Below are positions 25,601 through 40,600 of a DNA stretch of 64,000 nt, one piece after another. Position 1 is the first letter of the stretch; each line of letters begins with the position of its first letter. A program made the position numbers and the translations under genes. The notes under the pieces were generated by a model, which had not been told where the DNA came from, ran no database searches, and saw only the letters and a program-made list of their open reading frames with translations. Source of the stretch: Helopsaltes ochotensis (lineage: Eukaryota > Chordata > Aves > Passeriformes > Locustellidae); assembly GCA_013400155.1 (NCBI GenBank), contig VXBM01000131.1, positions 465,956-529,955 on the forward strand, given 5' to 3'.

Positions 25601-28600
25601 CACAGGAATAAAAACAGCGGCAGAGACATGCCAGGTGAGCTGGGACAGGGAAGTCTCGGAGCACGGCACACCAAAGCAGTCCTGCACGGGCTTGCATTAT
25701 TATTTAGTGTTACGTTTAAGTAATATCCGTGTATGTCCAGGAATTGAACTGAAATCCTTGCAGGAATCAGCAGTAATTAATGGTAAGACAGTAATGACAG
25801 AACTATGCCAAACAAACCAGGGTAAACATCCCGAGGAGATGGAGCTGCTGATTTGCATTTACCAGCTCACTTCCCGCACGGCTGCCCTGCTGCTGTACTC
25901 TTACGCTCCTCACCAAAGAAATACACCTAGAATCGGGGGTTCCCCCTGTATTGTGAAATAAAAAGCAGGTGCACCAGTTTGCTCAGTCCAAAGGAACACT
26001 TCCCTGAGGCCACCAACACCAGAGAGCCCCTGGTCCCGTATGCAGCCTCAGGAGATGCACCTGGCGAGGGCCGTCCCTGGGCTGTATCTAATGACACACC
26101 AGCTCCGAGCTGAGCTCCTGCCATCCCTTATTCATAGCCGGCTTGCAGGAAGCTTCCTCCATTCAAATCTTCTTTGAAGGATGGCCTGTGAAGTGTCTTT
26201 CTAATACTTCAAGACTCTAAAGGGGCAGTGTAAACTCAGAACAAGGCATCATCTTGCTGTTTCAGCTGGATCTGAGGTTCACCTGAGCTGTTCCTGATGC
26301 ACACTGACATCACAAAGAGTGCAGAAAGCAGGGGGCGAGAGGGAGGAAGCTTTTCGTTAATTTTTTCCCCCCTCCTATTACAGGGGTTTGGAATTTACCC
26401 TGTGCTGACAGAGGACACTGGAGTTTCTGATGACTCAACTACATCCGCTGCTGCCGTGGAGAGCTGAACTTCAAAGGAAGGAGCAATCAAAAGTGAAAGA
26501 AAAAGATCCCCATTTAAACACATTTATCTGAAGTCAATTGCACTATGATCTTTGTCACCTGTCGGTAAGATTTTTATACCAATAAACTTTTCTGTTGTCA
26601 CAGCAGCTCCTGTATTAATATTTACCTTGGCAGAAGCTACCAGGGTTCTTTCTAGACTGAAATCCAACAGTTGCTGGGAAATCTTATGCTTTACAGGAAC
26701 CAGTTCAATCTGAGAACTCATCTAACAGATCTGTCTACAGGTCTGGATTACCCTGGGTTGAAAAAATCCTGGAGATTAACTGGATCTTTTGTTTCTTCTC
26801 ATGAAAGCTTTGTATCTAGTACATGATAACACAGAGAAGACAGCAGGAGACCAAGTGACTCTACTAAAACACAGAAATGGTCTAATTTGGGGGACCGCAC
26901 CTTGAAAGTTGTTTTCAGAAAGTTGCCAAATCATCAGTTTCTTTTAATTCCTGTTGGAAATGGTGCATGCTCATTATGAAACACCCAGCCCATGGTATTT
27001 TCCAAAACCACGTGCACACACACACCCCTCACCTCTGCTGAAACTGTAGACTACACGCTCAGCCAAGAATATACTCCCTCATCATTACTAGAGGCTAGTA
27101 AGGTTGAGCAAGTTCTTCTGATTAATTATTTCTAAACTTGTTTCTGAATGCCGGGAAACACTAACACTGTGACACTTAGCAGGAGCTATAAAACCTTTTT
27201 TCAGCCTGTGCTCTCCTGGGTTTGTCAGACTTGATAGAAACCAAAATTTGCATCGAGCCCTCTTTGGAAAACGTCTCTGAGTTAGACAGCCCTTAAAAAT
27301 CTCCCTCTTGTTATTTGATGTGATGCTTACAGGAAGAAGCAGCCATTTTAAAATCCTCACATAGTTTTGAAAGCTGAAAGAGCCTGAAATCACTCAGAAA
27401 CTATTTGGGGAATGCTGGAGCAGCTGCCCCATCTGCACCATTGCTTTTGTAAACTGTAAAGGGAGTTTATTTCAACAGTGACGATTATCAGCCAAAGCAC
27501 AGGACAAACCATGAGGTTTTGAATCAGCTCACACAGATCAGTGTCTTTCACCAATTATTGGCAATTATTTTCCTTCCAGAGCAAATGCACTCGGTATTAT
27601 AGAGAACACAAGGTAATTCAGGCTTTCCTGGTGTCTGTCTGAGATTCCTGTCCTGCAAAATTCAAGGAAATATTTATCCAAAGCAATGCCTGGAGTGCTC
27701 AGCTGAGTAGAAAGTGAAGATGCCAGCAGCCCCCAATCCACGCCCTGCAGAAACCTGCTCCCAGTGTCCCACCCCCCCCTCCCCGTCTCACATCCTGCAC
27801 TGGCTCTGACAGCTCAGCTCTCTCAGCACTGATGACACTGCACTCGGATGTGGGTTATGTCTCCCTGCTTCAACCCAAAAACTCATTTTAAGTTTATAAT
27901 TAGGGCATTTGGGCTGGCCTCTCCCAGGCCAGGACTAGCACTACTATCTCGCTTGCCACACAAGCCAGGCATTTCCTGCAAAGGGGGAAGAAAAATCCCG
28001 AAGTGGCCGGAGACGGCAGGGGAGGTGGTGGCAGTCCTGGGAAGTGATGGAAAAAACAAGGGTGTGGGATTTGGGGAAAGGGACAGACTGGTGGAGTGCT
28101 ATTTCTGTCCTGGGAGAGGCCTGGCCGCAGCACGCCCAGTGTCCGGGAAAGGACAGGGCTCAATGCTTTCTGCTCGGTGCACAGAGCAACCCTCCGCTCT
28201 TCTGGCTTTAAAAGCTGGCAATGGACTTGCTTTTATTTTTGCCCTCATCTTCATCTGCTCCAGTGCCAGCTCACACTGTTCCTGCCCAGCTGTACCCCTG
28301 CGGCACAGACCAGAGCAGGGAAAGCCCCACGCTGGGTTTGCTCACCCTCCCTGCCCTGCAGCAGCTCCCTTAGAAAGTTCAAACTTTTGATTTTCCTTTT
28401 TTTTTAGGGGGATTTTACATACCACCCTCATCCACACCCAAGAACCCCATTATATCCTGCATTCAGCTCAACGTGTACCAACATGAATCCTGCATTCCCA
28501 GCACATCACAAGGAACTCAAGGCAACATTTCACCACAAAGATTCCCCAATCTGGTAAAATAAAGCAAGTTTTCAGTAAACAACAACCACAACTGCACTGC

Positions 28601-31600
28601 TTTGCAAGGAAATGCGATCATGCTGTTCCCCATGGCAGCTACCAGGGATCAATGGCTACAGCCACTCCTGGAATAAGACAGGGAGCTGCTGGGAGAGCCT
28701 GGAATTACCTCCTCCCTGCCAAAACTTCCTCATCAGAACCTTTTAAAGCCCAATGAATCGGTCCTACGTTGTTTCTGAGGCAAGAGAGAAGGCTGAGCAC
28801 ATCCAGGTTTGTGCAGCTATTTTCCTTCTGTTAAAGCACACCAGGGCATCCGTATGGATAATGCCAGTTGCTCTCATCTTAAAGATTTGCGATGTTGGAA
28901 ATGCAAATGGCAGGAGGTAACATGAATCCTCACATTTCCAGCAAGCAGAGAGATGACCCAATTTGCATGCTGCAGCTCAAAGGGAATTTTATTAATTTTA
29001 AAAGACTTTATCAAGCAGAGGCCTTTTATTCATTTCAGCATGAATTTTGAAAGGAATAAACGAATGAGGAATAAGCTTCACAGCTTGACATATATAAACA
29101 CAAATTATCAAGATTTCAAGCTTGGAGCTTGACCAAATGGACCTGATTTTTAAAGAGCAATCAAGATTACTTAAAATATGATATTCTCTACACTTTTCAG
29201 CGTCATGTCAGAGGTCTGCCCCAGTTTCCTGCAAGTCTCATTGCACAGCACTACACTGAAGTGACCAGACCCCTTGAACAACCCATACCAGGGGCTCCTG
29301 CTCCTGGGGCTTCTCTCCCCAACACACCTCACACAACACATAGCTGAGATGGAGCTCAGAACACTGTACCTGTCACTGTCTCTTACATGGCTTCTCTTCC
29401 TCCAGAAATTGTATTCAGACATCAAATTATTTGATTTGGGTTGATATTTACAAGGGCAGATAGTGATAGGACAAGGGGGAATGGCTTTAAACCATTGAAA
29501 GGGGGCAGGTTTAGATTAGGGATTTGGAGAAATCTTTATTGTGGAGGTGGGGAGGCCCTAGCACAGGTTGCTCAGAGAAGCTGTGGATGCCCCATCCCTG
29601 GAAGTGTTCAAGGCCAGGTTGGACAGGGGTCTGAGCAACCTGGTCTAGTTGGACCTGGTTCATATAGTTGGACCTGGAAGGTGTCCCTGCCCATGGCAGG
29701 GGGTCAGAACTGGCTGAACTTTAAGGTCCCTTCCAACTCAAACTGTCCTGAAACAAAAAGGGGTTTTCCATCTCAACTGTATTTCAACCTCAGACAGAAA
29801 TCCCTGTGGGTTTCAGCTCTGCCATGAGGAAGCCTTGCAGTCCAAGCTTCACTCTGAAATTGCATTTGAAGTGCAAACCAAAATCCTACCGAGAAAAAAA
29901 AACCACAACAAAAAAGGAACCAGCCCTTATAATGAAACCTAATACTCACTACTAGAGGAAAAAAAAAAAAAAAAATCCAGAGTGCAACTACATGCAGCCC
30001 TGCCAGGTTCTCCATGGTGTACCCAGACACGAGGTGCCTCCCACCAGTGTCTCCTGTGCCCCGTGGACCTTCACACCTCTCACACTTGTTCTCCAGAACC
30101 TCCCAGTTCCAGATGAAACAGCTCCTTCAACCGCCCCCAAAAGACAAAACTTTGCTTCTTGTCTTCAGCCCTTCTAGGAGTTTACCACCACCACGTCAGG
30201 CAAAATTGGTTTCTAATTAAAAAGCTCTTCAAACAGCAAAAGCAGAGGAAAAGCGCTCTTCTACTTTTGCAACAGATCTTTGTAACTCTTAAAAACTAAT
30301 GAGTTAAGTATCAAGACGTCATCTTACATTCCCATTAGCGGCCCTCACTAAAGGAGCGTCTCCAGAACAGTTCTGAGCAAGCCCTAATTTGCAAAATTGT
30401 ACAGCTGTGTTACGTATTTTTCCATTGATTATCAGCTTTAAACCAGTCTTCAAAACCTCAATGCACAACAAACCCAGATTACCGTAAAAGAAAAAAAGAT
30501 ATATCAAAAAGCCATGCAGTTAAATTTAAAAAGAAAAGAATCTCATGTGTGACTTGAGAAAAATGTGATGAATGACTTCCCCAGCTGTTTTGTCAACACT
30601 TCCATAGTAATTTGGCAAAAGCACAAAATCACCAAGTTTATACTTTCATCAAATGGCTGTTAGTGCTGTTGAAATATCACAGACACAAGACAGTAAGTGC
30701 AAGCTTCATGTTTCATATTGCACTGTCCACGCTCAGTCTGCAAGGTCTCATCTTTTCAGGTTAATCATTTGAAAAATATTCTCCCTTCTACCCTGAGGCT
30801 TAAATATGACACTATAGCTCTGACACTAAGGGTTCCATGTATTAATTCCAAAAAAAAGAAGAGATACCTGCCCTGTCCAATTATACCCCCCAACATGCAA
30901 TTTATTCCTCATCCATCTATTATAATACTAGGACTACAGCAAGCAAATCCCATCTTCCAGTGTGAACACACATCCCAGACTTACAGAGCTCCAGAAACCA
31001 TCATCTTTTAAATGACCCTGAAAACATCACATGCTCACAGTAACAGGACATCTCTTCTGCTGGCTCAGTAGGTTTCAAAGTGTTTCATGAACCTTCACCA
31101 CAAAACCCGGTTCTGTTTCTGACATCTTCCCAATGACAGGAACACTAAGTCATTAGCTGCTGTTCAATTTTTGACACAAAAATGACAAGCCTGAATTTAA
31201 AAAAAATAGTGGTTCAAGTTGACATTCAATGATACTTGACTAAATACTATAGTATTTGACTAAATACTATATTTAATTATGAAACCTGTACAATTGGCCT
31301 TCGAGGAGACATGAATCCCAAGCTGCACCACCTTTTGTTGCTGGCATGTCCAATCCATCATGGAACTTTTAAAGTTTCCAAACATTCTTTCTTTCCCATA
31401 GGAAGATCCATAAGGATCCATGCCTTAAAACCTACCAGTTTAGATATGCAACTAATTTTTCAAATCCTACCAATAACAATGTTTATAAATGGAAATGTAT
31501 GCACACATATACATGCACGTACCTAGACAGACAAAAATAAATTGTTCCATGTATGCTTCTCAAACTGAACTTCTGATCCAAACAGCCAACACAGGGAACA

Positions 31601-34600
31601 CAGAAATGAAGATTTTTTTTCAATTGAAAAATCCCCAAACACCAAACCAGGAACGTGACTACCACCCAACACCAACAATACTTACAATTCTCTTTTGTGC
31701 CTGGAAACAGTATCATCAGTTTATACGCTCCTTCTGCAGAGATCCAGTGGGAGCAGGCAAGATTTTACCAAGAGAGCTTTGTGAGTTTTGGAAAGAGAAG
31801 GAGAGTTTGAAGAGCGACATTAGTACCTCTTGGTGCACCCAGGAAGGCCATGTATCTCCCAGGAAGGCCACCCCAGGGTTGCCCATGTCCACCTTCTCCT
31901 CTTCTCACACAACTTTGAGATCCACAGGATGAAGCACCAAGGGCAGTAACAACCGTTTCCAACCACAGCCTCTGGGGCCAAAGCAATAATGGGGTGACCA
32001 GAATTTAAGAACTACCATAAAGGCAGAGAAGCTGGAGCACTCTGCATTCCAGAAGGGTGGAAAGCACACTGGAATGCCCACTGGCTCTTGGTGGAGAGGT
32101 GGATGTGACTTGGGGAGGGCTGCAAGCACCAAAACTGCACACCTGAACAACTGAAGTTGCCATAACCAGCTTCTGCTCAAAATCACCCAGCATAAAGATG
32201 TACTCTCATCTCCTGTAATTCTGCACTGGCAGTGAAAGCTTTATGAAACAATGTTTTTAAGTGACTATTGGTCAGTGGACTCACTATATAACGGTATAAA
32301 TATTTGAAAAACTATAAAAACAAATATCAAAACTGCAGAGGTCTGTGCTGTCTAACTACAGTTTTGGACAACTGGAAGCCCAAAGTGCAGCATCCAGCAG
32401 AGCTACTCCACCTCTTCCTAGAACACCAGCAAACACAGGATCTTCTCAGAAACATTTGCCATGAATTTTACTAAGTGTGAAGCTGTCAAACTTCATTTAC
32501 ACAAAAGCATTTCTCCTCATCATTGTGAATCATTGTGCCTCCCTTTGCAGGGTTGGAATTGTCCTGAGGTCAGCACTGTGACAGAGAAAGGAAATCTGGA
32601 ACAGATGCACAACAGGTAAGGCTGGTGTTCACCTCACATTTGTTATCATGCAAGTCAGTGACTGACAGAAATAGTCCCAGACTTTGCACGTTTGAGAACA
32701 TTTCACCACTTTCCAATTAAAATTCTGACCTTGCTTGAACTGCTGGTATTGGATACAGCCTGGTATTTCTACAGAAACAATCTCCTTTTACAGTAATATT
32801 TAAAAATACTAAATAAAAGAATCATGAACTGTTTTTCTAAGGAGAAAGTTGCTTAGTCAAGACTGAATAGTGGGCTGGAAACAGAACTGGAGCCAAAAGG
32901 GCAGCAACATTGCCTTCCAGGAGATGGAATCTGTTTACAAAAGCTTTCAAAACACTGAATTCAATTGAGAAGATAAATCAATAAATAAAACTATGCTGTT
33001 TTAACAGCAACAAATAGACATTGATGACAGGTCAGCTAGGACCTGAGTGTCCGCCTCTACCCCAGTTTCAACTGAAAATCTGAAGGACTTATATTTTAAG
33101 GAAAGATTACTCAGAATTGTCACAAAAATAGAAAACCCAAGAGGCTTTGACCTCTGTTAACAATCTATCATCTAACCTACATGAAAGCAGCACTCGAAGT
33201 TGCCAGCTTGGCTGTGTGCCACTTACAGGCCTGAACTCAACACCAGAGACACTGACAATTTGGGTAATTTTGCCACCACACCCAGAAAACAACAGCGAGC
33301 TGAATCTAGAGGCCAGTGTCAACCAAGGGTTGGCTTTTGGTTTCAGGAGGAGCTGCGAGGCACAAGGCAAAACTCCCCCCCACAAACAGCTCTCATAAAA
33401 GAACTTTCCACTATTGGAAACTATTCTGTGCAGGGCAACAAGCACCTCCCCTGCAACACAGCAGCATGGGCATGCACTTGGCTTCAGGATTTATTCCACG
33501 AGAAGGGTTACCAGGGATGTAGTCATCATCTCCTATAAACATTTTGAGGGCAAAAGCATACATGTGATCTCAGAGCAAGTGCTAGAGGAGAGTGGAAACC
33601 ACGTAAGAGTAATCAATTAATCTTATGTTCTCAATTTGGTTCATTAAAAAGAGCAGGGAGTTTTAAACACCTGTGTCTACTCAGAAAAATGTTTCATTTC
33701 CCTGAGCTGAGCTTCTTGTTTTTAGGAGTGATTACAAGAAGCATCTTCTCAATTAGTCACTGCATTAGAAGCCACTTAAAAGTCACTTTCTGTTCTATGA
33801 CACTTTTTGAGACAGTTATAGCTATTAATAAATAAATTATTAATGGCTACAAAACTGCTATGAAAAAGCTTCTGGACAAATTACTTTCTTTTAACCTTTA
33901 ACCAAAAGGACTTTCTTCCAATTCTTTCAGGCTAATACTTTGAATATAGATCAAAAGTAGGGCAAAAGCAATGTTTCAAAAAAGTACTTTCAAAATTATT
34001 TAGACACGCCCCCCCTTGCAATAGATCCTGCAATTTAGATACTATATAGCAGTAACTGACATTGATATGCAACAACTCTAAAATATGCATATGCATAGTA
34101 AAATATACATCACTTTCTTTTTACTTAACAGTGGTAAAAAACAATCATCTACTTGTCATTTTCTACCTGCTTCTCAAACGAAAATGGTGTTTAGTCTACA
34201 AACGCCTGGCAGTGACTCTGCCAGTGATGTAACAGGGCACTTGAGCTGTACAGCAAACAAAACTGCATTTTCCACCTCTGAAATAGGCTCCTCATAGAAT
34301 GCAACCCAAATCTTTGAAGGTCCTTGGAAAATAGATAAAAATTGATAGAAATGTTTTGCTTTGACAAGTTCCAGTTCTGGTACATTTAAAAACAATTAGT
34401 TTTGAAGCTGTTTACTGCTAATGAACATTCAAGGTGTACACTGGCTACACACTTTACACATGACAGAAATATTTCTGTCCGAGCCTCCTTTTAGGCCAGG
34501 GAAGGGCAGAGCAGTACAGCACGTACAATTGTTTGCTTTTCCATTAACAAGATTCCTTGTGTCACTACAGCTGGCTCTGTCCATGCTGGTGACTGGCAAA

Positions 34601-37600
34601 AGCCTTACAGTTTTTATTACTTGCTCAGAAAGGAGACTGCACAAAGCCTATTTTCAGGGCTGAATACTTAGATCTAAAAATATGGTTCATTTGACCATTG
34701 AAGACTAATGTTCTGGAGTTCCAGCACTCTTCAAGCAACATATCTGTCCCACAAAATTTGGAAGGACCTCCAGAGATACCAGGATTTTACCAGACAACAG
34801 CTTACATTTGAGTTTTGTTACGAACTATGTTCCTTACATGACCCAAATGCTGCTGAGTTACAATTCTAGGAAGTTGCCTTTCCTCAAGTTCCCCTCAGAA
34901 ATAAACCTAACAAACCCAGCTCTGGCTATATACAAAACCAAAAAAACAACCACAGTGAGCTTTTTCACACACATAAGCCCTGTAGGATACTTGCCTGGCT
35001 ATTCTGTAGAACTATTTATCTGACATAATGCAGTCTTAGGCATTTAGCACACTACCAAAGGTGACTCCACGAACAAAAAACCAGCCCTTTTCATCACAGT
35101 TACTTAAAATTCAAAACACACTGTATTGCTAGCCACATGAGATTTAACACAAGCTAAAAATAAAAAACTTTAGATCATTAAAACATTGCCCACATTCAAG
35201 AAAATAGTTTACTCTGAAATGTGAATCTTTGTAATATCATTACATTGATTAACAAGAGACCTAATCTTCAACTCAGAAATTGGAATTAGGCTGCCTCAAG
35301 GTGTGCAGTCAGTAAGTAGTTCGTGAGAAGACAGACCATAAACAAGGGCTCACTGTATTGCAAATTCCAAATCTAATTCACCGGCACAGTCATCATGGAC
35401 CTCGCCCTGGTTCCTCCTCCTCCTCACTTAACATCCAATTCATTCATTACAATAAAGCAACTTACCTGAACAGATCCAGAATGTCTTCTGCCACATGAAG
35501 TCCACTCTTGGCACCTACAGACCCCAGACTGGATGCTTTAGGGCAACAGTCATCAGGCTGCCCCAGACGCACGTGGTGTTGGCTCCTCTCTTCCCAGCTC
35601 CCCTGCTTCCTCAGCACCTCCCGAGAGGCAAAGCGGCCCCCGCGGCACAAAAGCATCCCCCAGTCCCAAAACCACAGTAAGGGAACGTGACCCGTGCATT
35701 AATGTAACACATCAGGAGGGGAGAAGCCAAGATACAGACCATGGAGGTGGGCTGGAAGAACATTGTGCTCTATGGTGCATCTCACTCTGCACCCCAGGCT
35801 CCCAGAGCTTCCACTACTTCTCTGTAAAGCCCAAGCACTCCCTTCTCACTAGGAGATGTATTTCAGAAAGCTGGTCTTTGAGACACTGAAAGCCAGAGAA
35901 ACTACTGCTCTTGGCAGCTTCTTCCAACAGTTAATCATCCATGTGCTAAAAATGTGTGTTTATCTTCTCATTTGAATTTGTCTGGCCTGATACAAATATT
36001 TATACTCTTCTTCCAAACAAGGCGACCTTTGATATGCACGGTTTTCTCTAACTGGTGTACACATTTTTTAGAATCAAAGTGGAATTTGGCACACCATCCT
36101 CAGGCTGCAGAAGCACCTCCTTTGCTTGTGCTGGCAGTGGAACAGCCATCAGAGCAGCCCTGAGAACAGACAGGGTTCACTGGAGGAGGAGACACAAACC
36201 CCCACCACTTCTGTATCCATTGTGGTAACTCGTGATCATGTTTTCCTGATGAGAACGGCAAAAGCCAAATGAGGAGAAAAGTCCTTGAAATTTTTGTCAA
36301 CAGCACAGAACAAGCTGCATTGTTTTCCTGCTTCTCCCTTACTGGTTTCAAGGACCTTATGATCCGCTGTTCTTCCCATGGCTAAACCAGAAGTAGCAAA
36401 ACCAGAAGAACCAAAAACCAGAAGTAGCACTAGAGGTGTTTAATAAAAGAAACATTTTGGTGGTTGTAGAAACTCTCAAGGTGAATGTCCCCAAGAGAAA
36501 AATCTTCCACCTCTGCAATTACTCAGGAGCTCAGTCAAAAACTGAGGGCAGGAGGCTTGTGAACGCTACTCCTGCTTGCACGCAGTACCAGATACACCCA
36601 AAATAGCTCTAAGTGAATTTCTAGCTCTCTACTGCTCTCCTGGACACCCAGCTCCCATTTTGTGTAGAACAGATGAACAATGCCCTTTCATTATTGAACT
36701 GAAGTAGAGTTGGTGATAAGAACTTGACTGTATTTCCACAGGCACCCAGCAGTAAGAAATGAGATTAGCAGAGTAATTCTCAGGGGTGTCTGAGTGACTA
36801 CTTAAAGGAGATGTCCAAATAAATCAAAGCACCAAAGTGCCTTCTGATGAGAAGTGTTATTACAGAAAGCCTGGCCAAAGTCCTCTGGAGACACAAGGCC
36901 TAGTCCTCCGGCTAAGAAACGCTGCAGGAAAGGCTGAACCTTGGCCATGTGAGTTTTCTCCATTTTCCTTCAGAAATACTTTCACAGAGAAGTTCAAAAC
37001 AATCTTAAAACATCCCCAGTCTAGCTCTCCCTGGAAGGAGAATGACAGAGACTGATACTGCAGAATGCTCTTTCACAAAAGCACAGTATTTCTGTTGCTG
37101 AGTATGACAAATATCACAACAGGATGACAAATGCAGATTTAGTTTCTGTAAAGAGTAAAAGGCAGCCTCCAACTACATGTCTAGGAGAAAACTTTGCCAG
37201 AGGTGGCTATGGTGACAGTTATACGAATGTGTGATAAATTAGCAAGTTAATCTTACTCTATGTATCAGTTACAAAGATTAACACAGACTTGACATGTATT
37301 TCTGGAGGGAAACCGAAAGATGGATGAGGCTTGCCCAGCTTCTCTACCAGATGTCTCAAAGCCTCTGCAGCCTTATGACTTCCTTTATTATTGGGAAATA
37401 AAAACTCCCCTCCTGCACCACAATTCAATCAAGCTTGTGACTGGAACCAAGACAAAAGACTCTACTGCTTTGCATTTTCAGCTGGTTCAGTAACACCTTC
37501 AAGCAACGCCGTTACAGACACAGCCAAGTAATTCTCTTTTTGGGCCACCAGGAGTGTGTGTTCCACAACACGAATTCTACGACCAGTCACCCAGGCTGGA

Positions 37601-40600
37601 TTCCTCTCTCATTCTAGTAACTCAAACAAATTTACAAATAAGAAACAATGCAGGACATTTCAAATTTGACTTTTAACAGTCAAAACAAAGGAGGAACTGA
37701 AATGTTCTCAATGTACCATATTATCTGTTCTATCACATAAGAGACCAGCAACCTCACATGAGCTTTTAGAAACTAGGTGTTACTATTTAATCTCCCTCTA
37801 CCATTCAGGTGAATGAAAGGATTCAGCTTTACTTTCACTACTGGTAAACTAGCAGCTACAGGGTTTTGGTTTTTTCTCTTTTAATGAAATTCACTTGAAG
37901 TTGGTGGCATTGAAAAGAACTAGAAGAGCACTCATAAGAGATTCAGAGGTAAGAATAAACTGCAGACCAAAGCCAAATTTTAAGAGTTATTACCAGAAGC
38001 CTCTAAAAATGTATTTTCTTGACTGTCAGTCTTAAGTCAGGTTCAAAAACTACCTATTTTTAGTGAGTTTAAAATTAACTCAATATGCTGGCGAAGTTAA
38101 CTTTATTGTAAAAGCCAGAGAAACTAAACAGAATTCCATTTAACTGTGTCCTTCTGATAAAATGTTTTACTTATCTTCTCAATTAAACATACTTTAATCC
38201 TCACCACAACATTTTGAAGTTGACAACATCTGAAAGTCTTCCACTTCCTTTATTTAGAATGTAATTAGCAGTCAGGCCATCAGTGCAATCTACCTCACAC
38301 CAGGACAGCCCAGCTTCCAGGCCTGGGCACTATCACCTCCAAACTCCTGCCTATCTTTTGGCCACAGCAGCACGACAGAGCATGGAGTACTCATGTGGGG
38401 TTTTGATTAACTTTCTACCAGCTGTTCGAAGAGAGATAACAGCTAATGCAGCGCTGAGTCTGCCAGCACAGAGTTTTCAGAGAAGTTTCAATGAGTTTAA
38501 ATCAGCACAGCTTGCAGAGGTTCAGGGTTACGGCTCTGATCGTCAGAGGATTTTAATTCTTCTGGGTTTTTTTAATCTGACAGCAGCATCTCAAACATGA
38601 GGTTTATTATTTTGCGAATGTAAGACCTATACAGCAGAGTATAAACCAACCATCTTCAGCTCTAACCCTTCAGGACTGCACTTCACTCAACAACCAACTC
38701 TAGCCAAGGTTTTTTTCAAAACCAAGTAGGAAACCCACTAGAATCATAAATTCAAAGGTACAGTTTTAACACTAACAAAGCCAACATTTTTCATTTCAGC
38801 ATTTCAGGTGGATGATAAGAACTTCTGAACCTACAACAACCACTTAAAGACAAAAAAAATAACAAGAAAACCCAAACTATCTGGTTGGGTACTAGGCAAA
38901 GCAAGTCTGTGGTCACAATTCAACCCTGAAGTAAACAAGCCTTGAAGGAGTAGACAGTGCAAACAAGCTTTCTTATGTTAAAAAAAGGAAAGTTTCAAAG
39001 TTTGGTTACTGCTGACTGGCAGATTACTGATGTCCATATTGCCACTACCCCGTGAGAATACCATGACTTAAAAATAAACCTAAATACCACAACATCCAAA
39101 AATCACAACCAAGGAGGCAGATTTTCCAAAAATACTAAGAAACACTTGCACAAAAAGGTTAACAAGTATTTTAAGTACTGAGCCCTTTTCAAAGGTTCTC
39201 TGACCACAAGCAGCAAACAGCTGTAGCACTCATTCTGCAACACAACCATCTTCAGAAGCACTATCCTGTTACAACCACAGATTAAACTTGGGCAAAGGAG
39301 GTATTAACCTCACTTCTCAGAACAGAAGGAGATTCAGGAACTCACATTTCCAAAAATAACAATAAAACCTAACTTTATCACTGGACCATCCCACAGACAG
39401 TCTGAAACACAACACAATACAAAAGACAAACCTTCAGTTACACCTAACGCCAAAACACTGAAGGAGTCAAGGAAACTGGATAACCAAACACAAACACTGA
39501 GAAGAGATACAAACCCTCTGGGCTTAGAGATTATGGGTTTTTAAATCTTTTACGATCTTGTTTTCAGCATTCTAACTCAGCTCATCAATTAATCACAAGT
39601 TGAAACAGGATCCACCTTACAAATGCTACGCACACACTCTCTGCAGAGCAGCTTTGTCACCTACACCACAAACCAACCCCTCTGACTCTCAGCAGAGAAG
39701 GTGTTGTGAGAACTGAGCACTGCAGAAGTGCAGCCATTTTACAATGTGAAGCATTCTAACACAAAATCCCAAACTCCTTCAGTAAAGCCAGGTGGAAGGG
39801 GTAGGTGCCATGCAATCAACAGAGAAACTGGGGTTAGTGTGCTGCACTGGAATTGCTGCCATGCACAAGGGACCAGAGAAGAGGTTACACCAGGAGAAAG
39901 CATTACAAAGTTCTTGTATCCACCAATGAACTTTGAAGCAGAGCATGAGAGAGTAAATGACTTAGCAGGTTCAAAAACTCCATCTTGGTTTTTCCAAACT
40001 GCTGTTTTTCTGGGAAGCTTAATTTTTTTTTTTTTTAATGGGATGGTGTCCCTAACCATTCAAAATCAATCCCCTCAGGTATGAAAAGATGGGACTTTTA
40101 TTCCAACAGCACCTAGTTTTGAAGGCTGCCTCATCCAACTGTACATTTGTACCTAGCATTTGCTATCAAGAACTTTTTCTGTTATTAATTATTTTGTACT
40201 TTTTCGGCCAAAATTGAAGTTGAATGAAATGTGCTGCCCTTGACAATCCATCACTTCTAATAAACAGGCCTCGTACATCCAAATTATATATTAGAAAGGA
40301 ACTACATAATTTTTTTTTCAAAGCAACCTAACAAGTAGGTTTTCAGGAGAAAATATCTAAGTTCAGCAGAAGAAATTCTGAATATAACATGGAATATGGA
40401 TTTGTGTTTTTTAAAAGGAGCTGGATGCAAGAAGTTGCATCAAAAATAAAGTGGTTGGATGTGTGTTATCTCAAAAGACACTGAAAGAGATGGAGATTGT
40501 TAGGTTTAGGTCAAGTGAATGATGACGATTTTTTAAACCTGGAACTGGGAATTGCTGGTCCAACGATATATTTGGACCAAGACCACACATGCAGTTCAAC

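Noticed and set aside
25162..25674. 170-codon open frame on minus in intron 8
   Set aside because: Cysteine/proline/serine-rich low-information translation over the CpG-rich patch; two other frames are also open there.
34760..34800. 'ggaaggacctccagagatac', resembling the CR1 3' region
   Set aside because: Only about 20 bp match and nothing CR1-like flanks it; too short to call.
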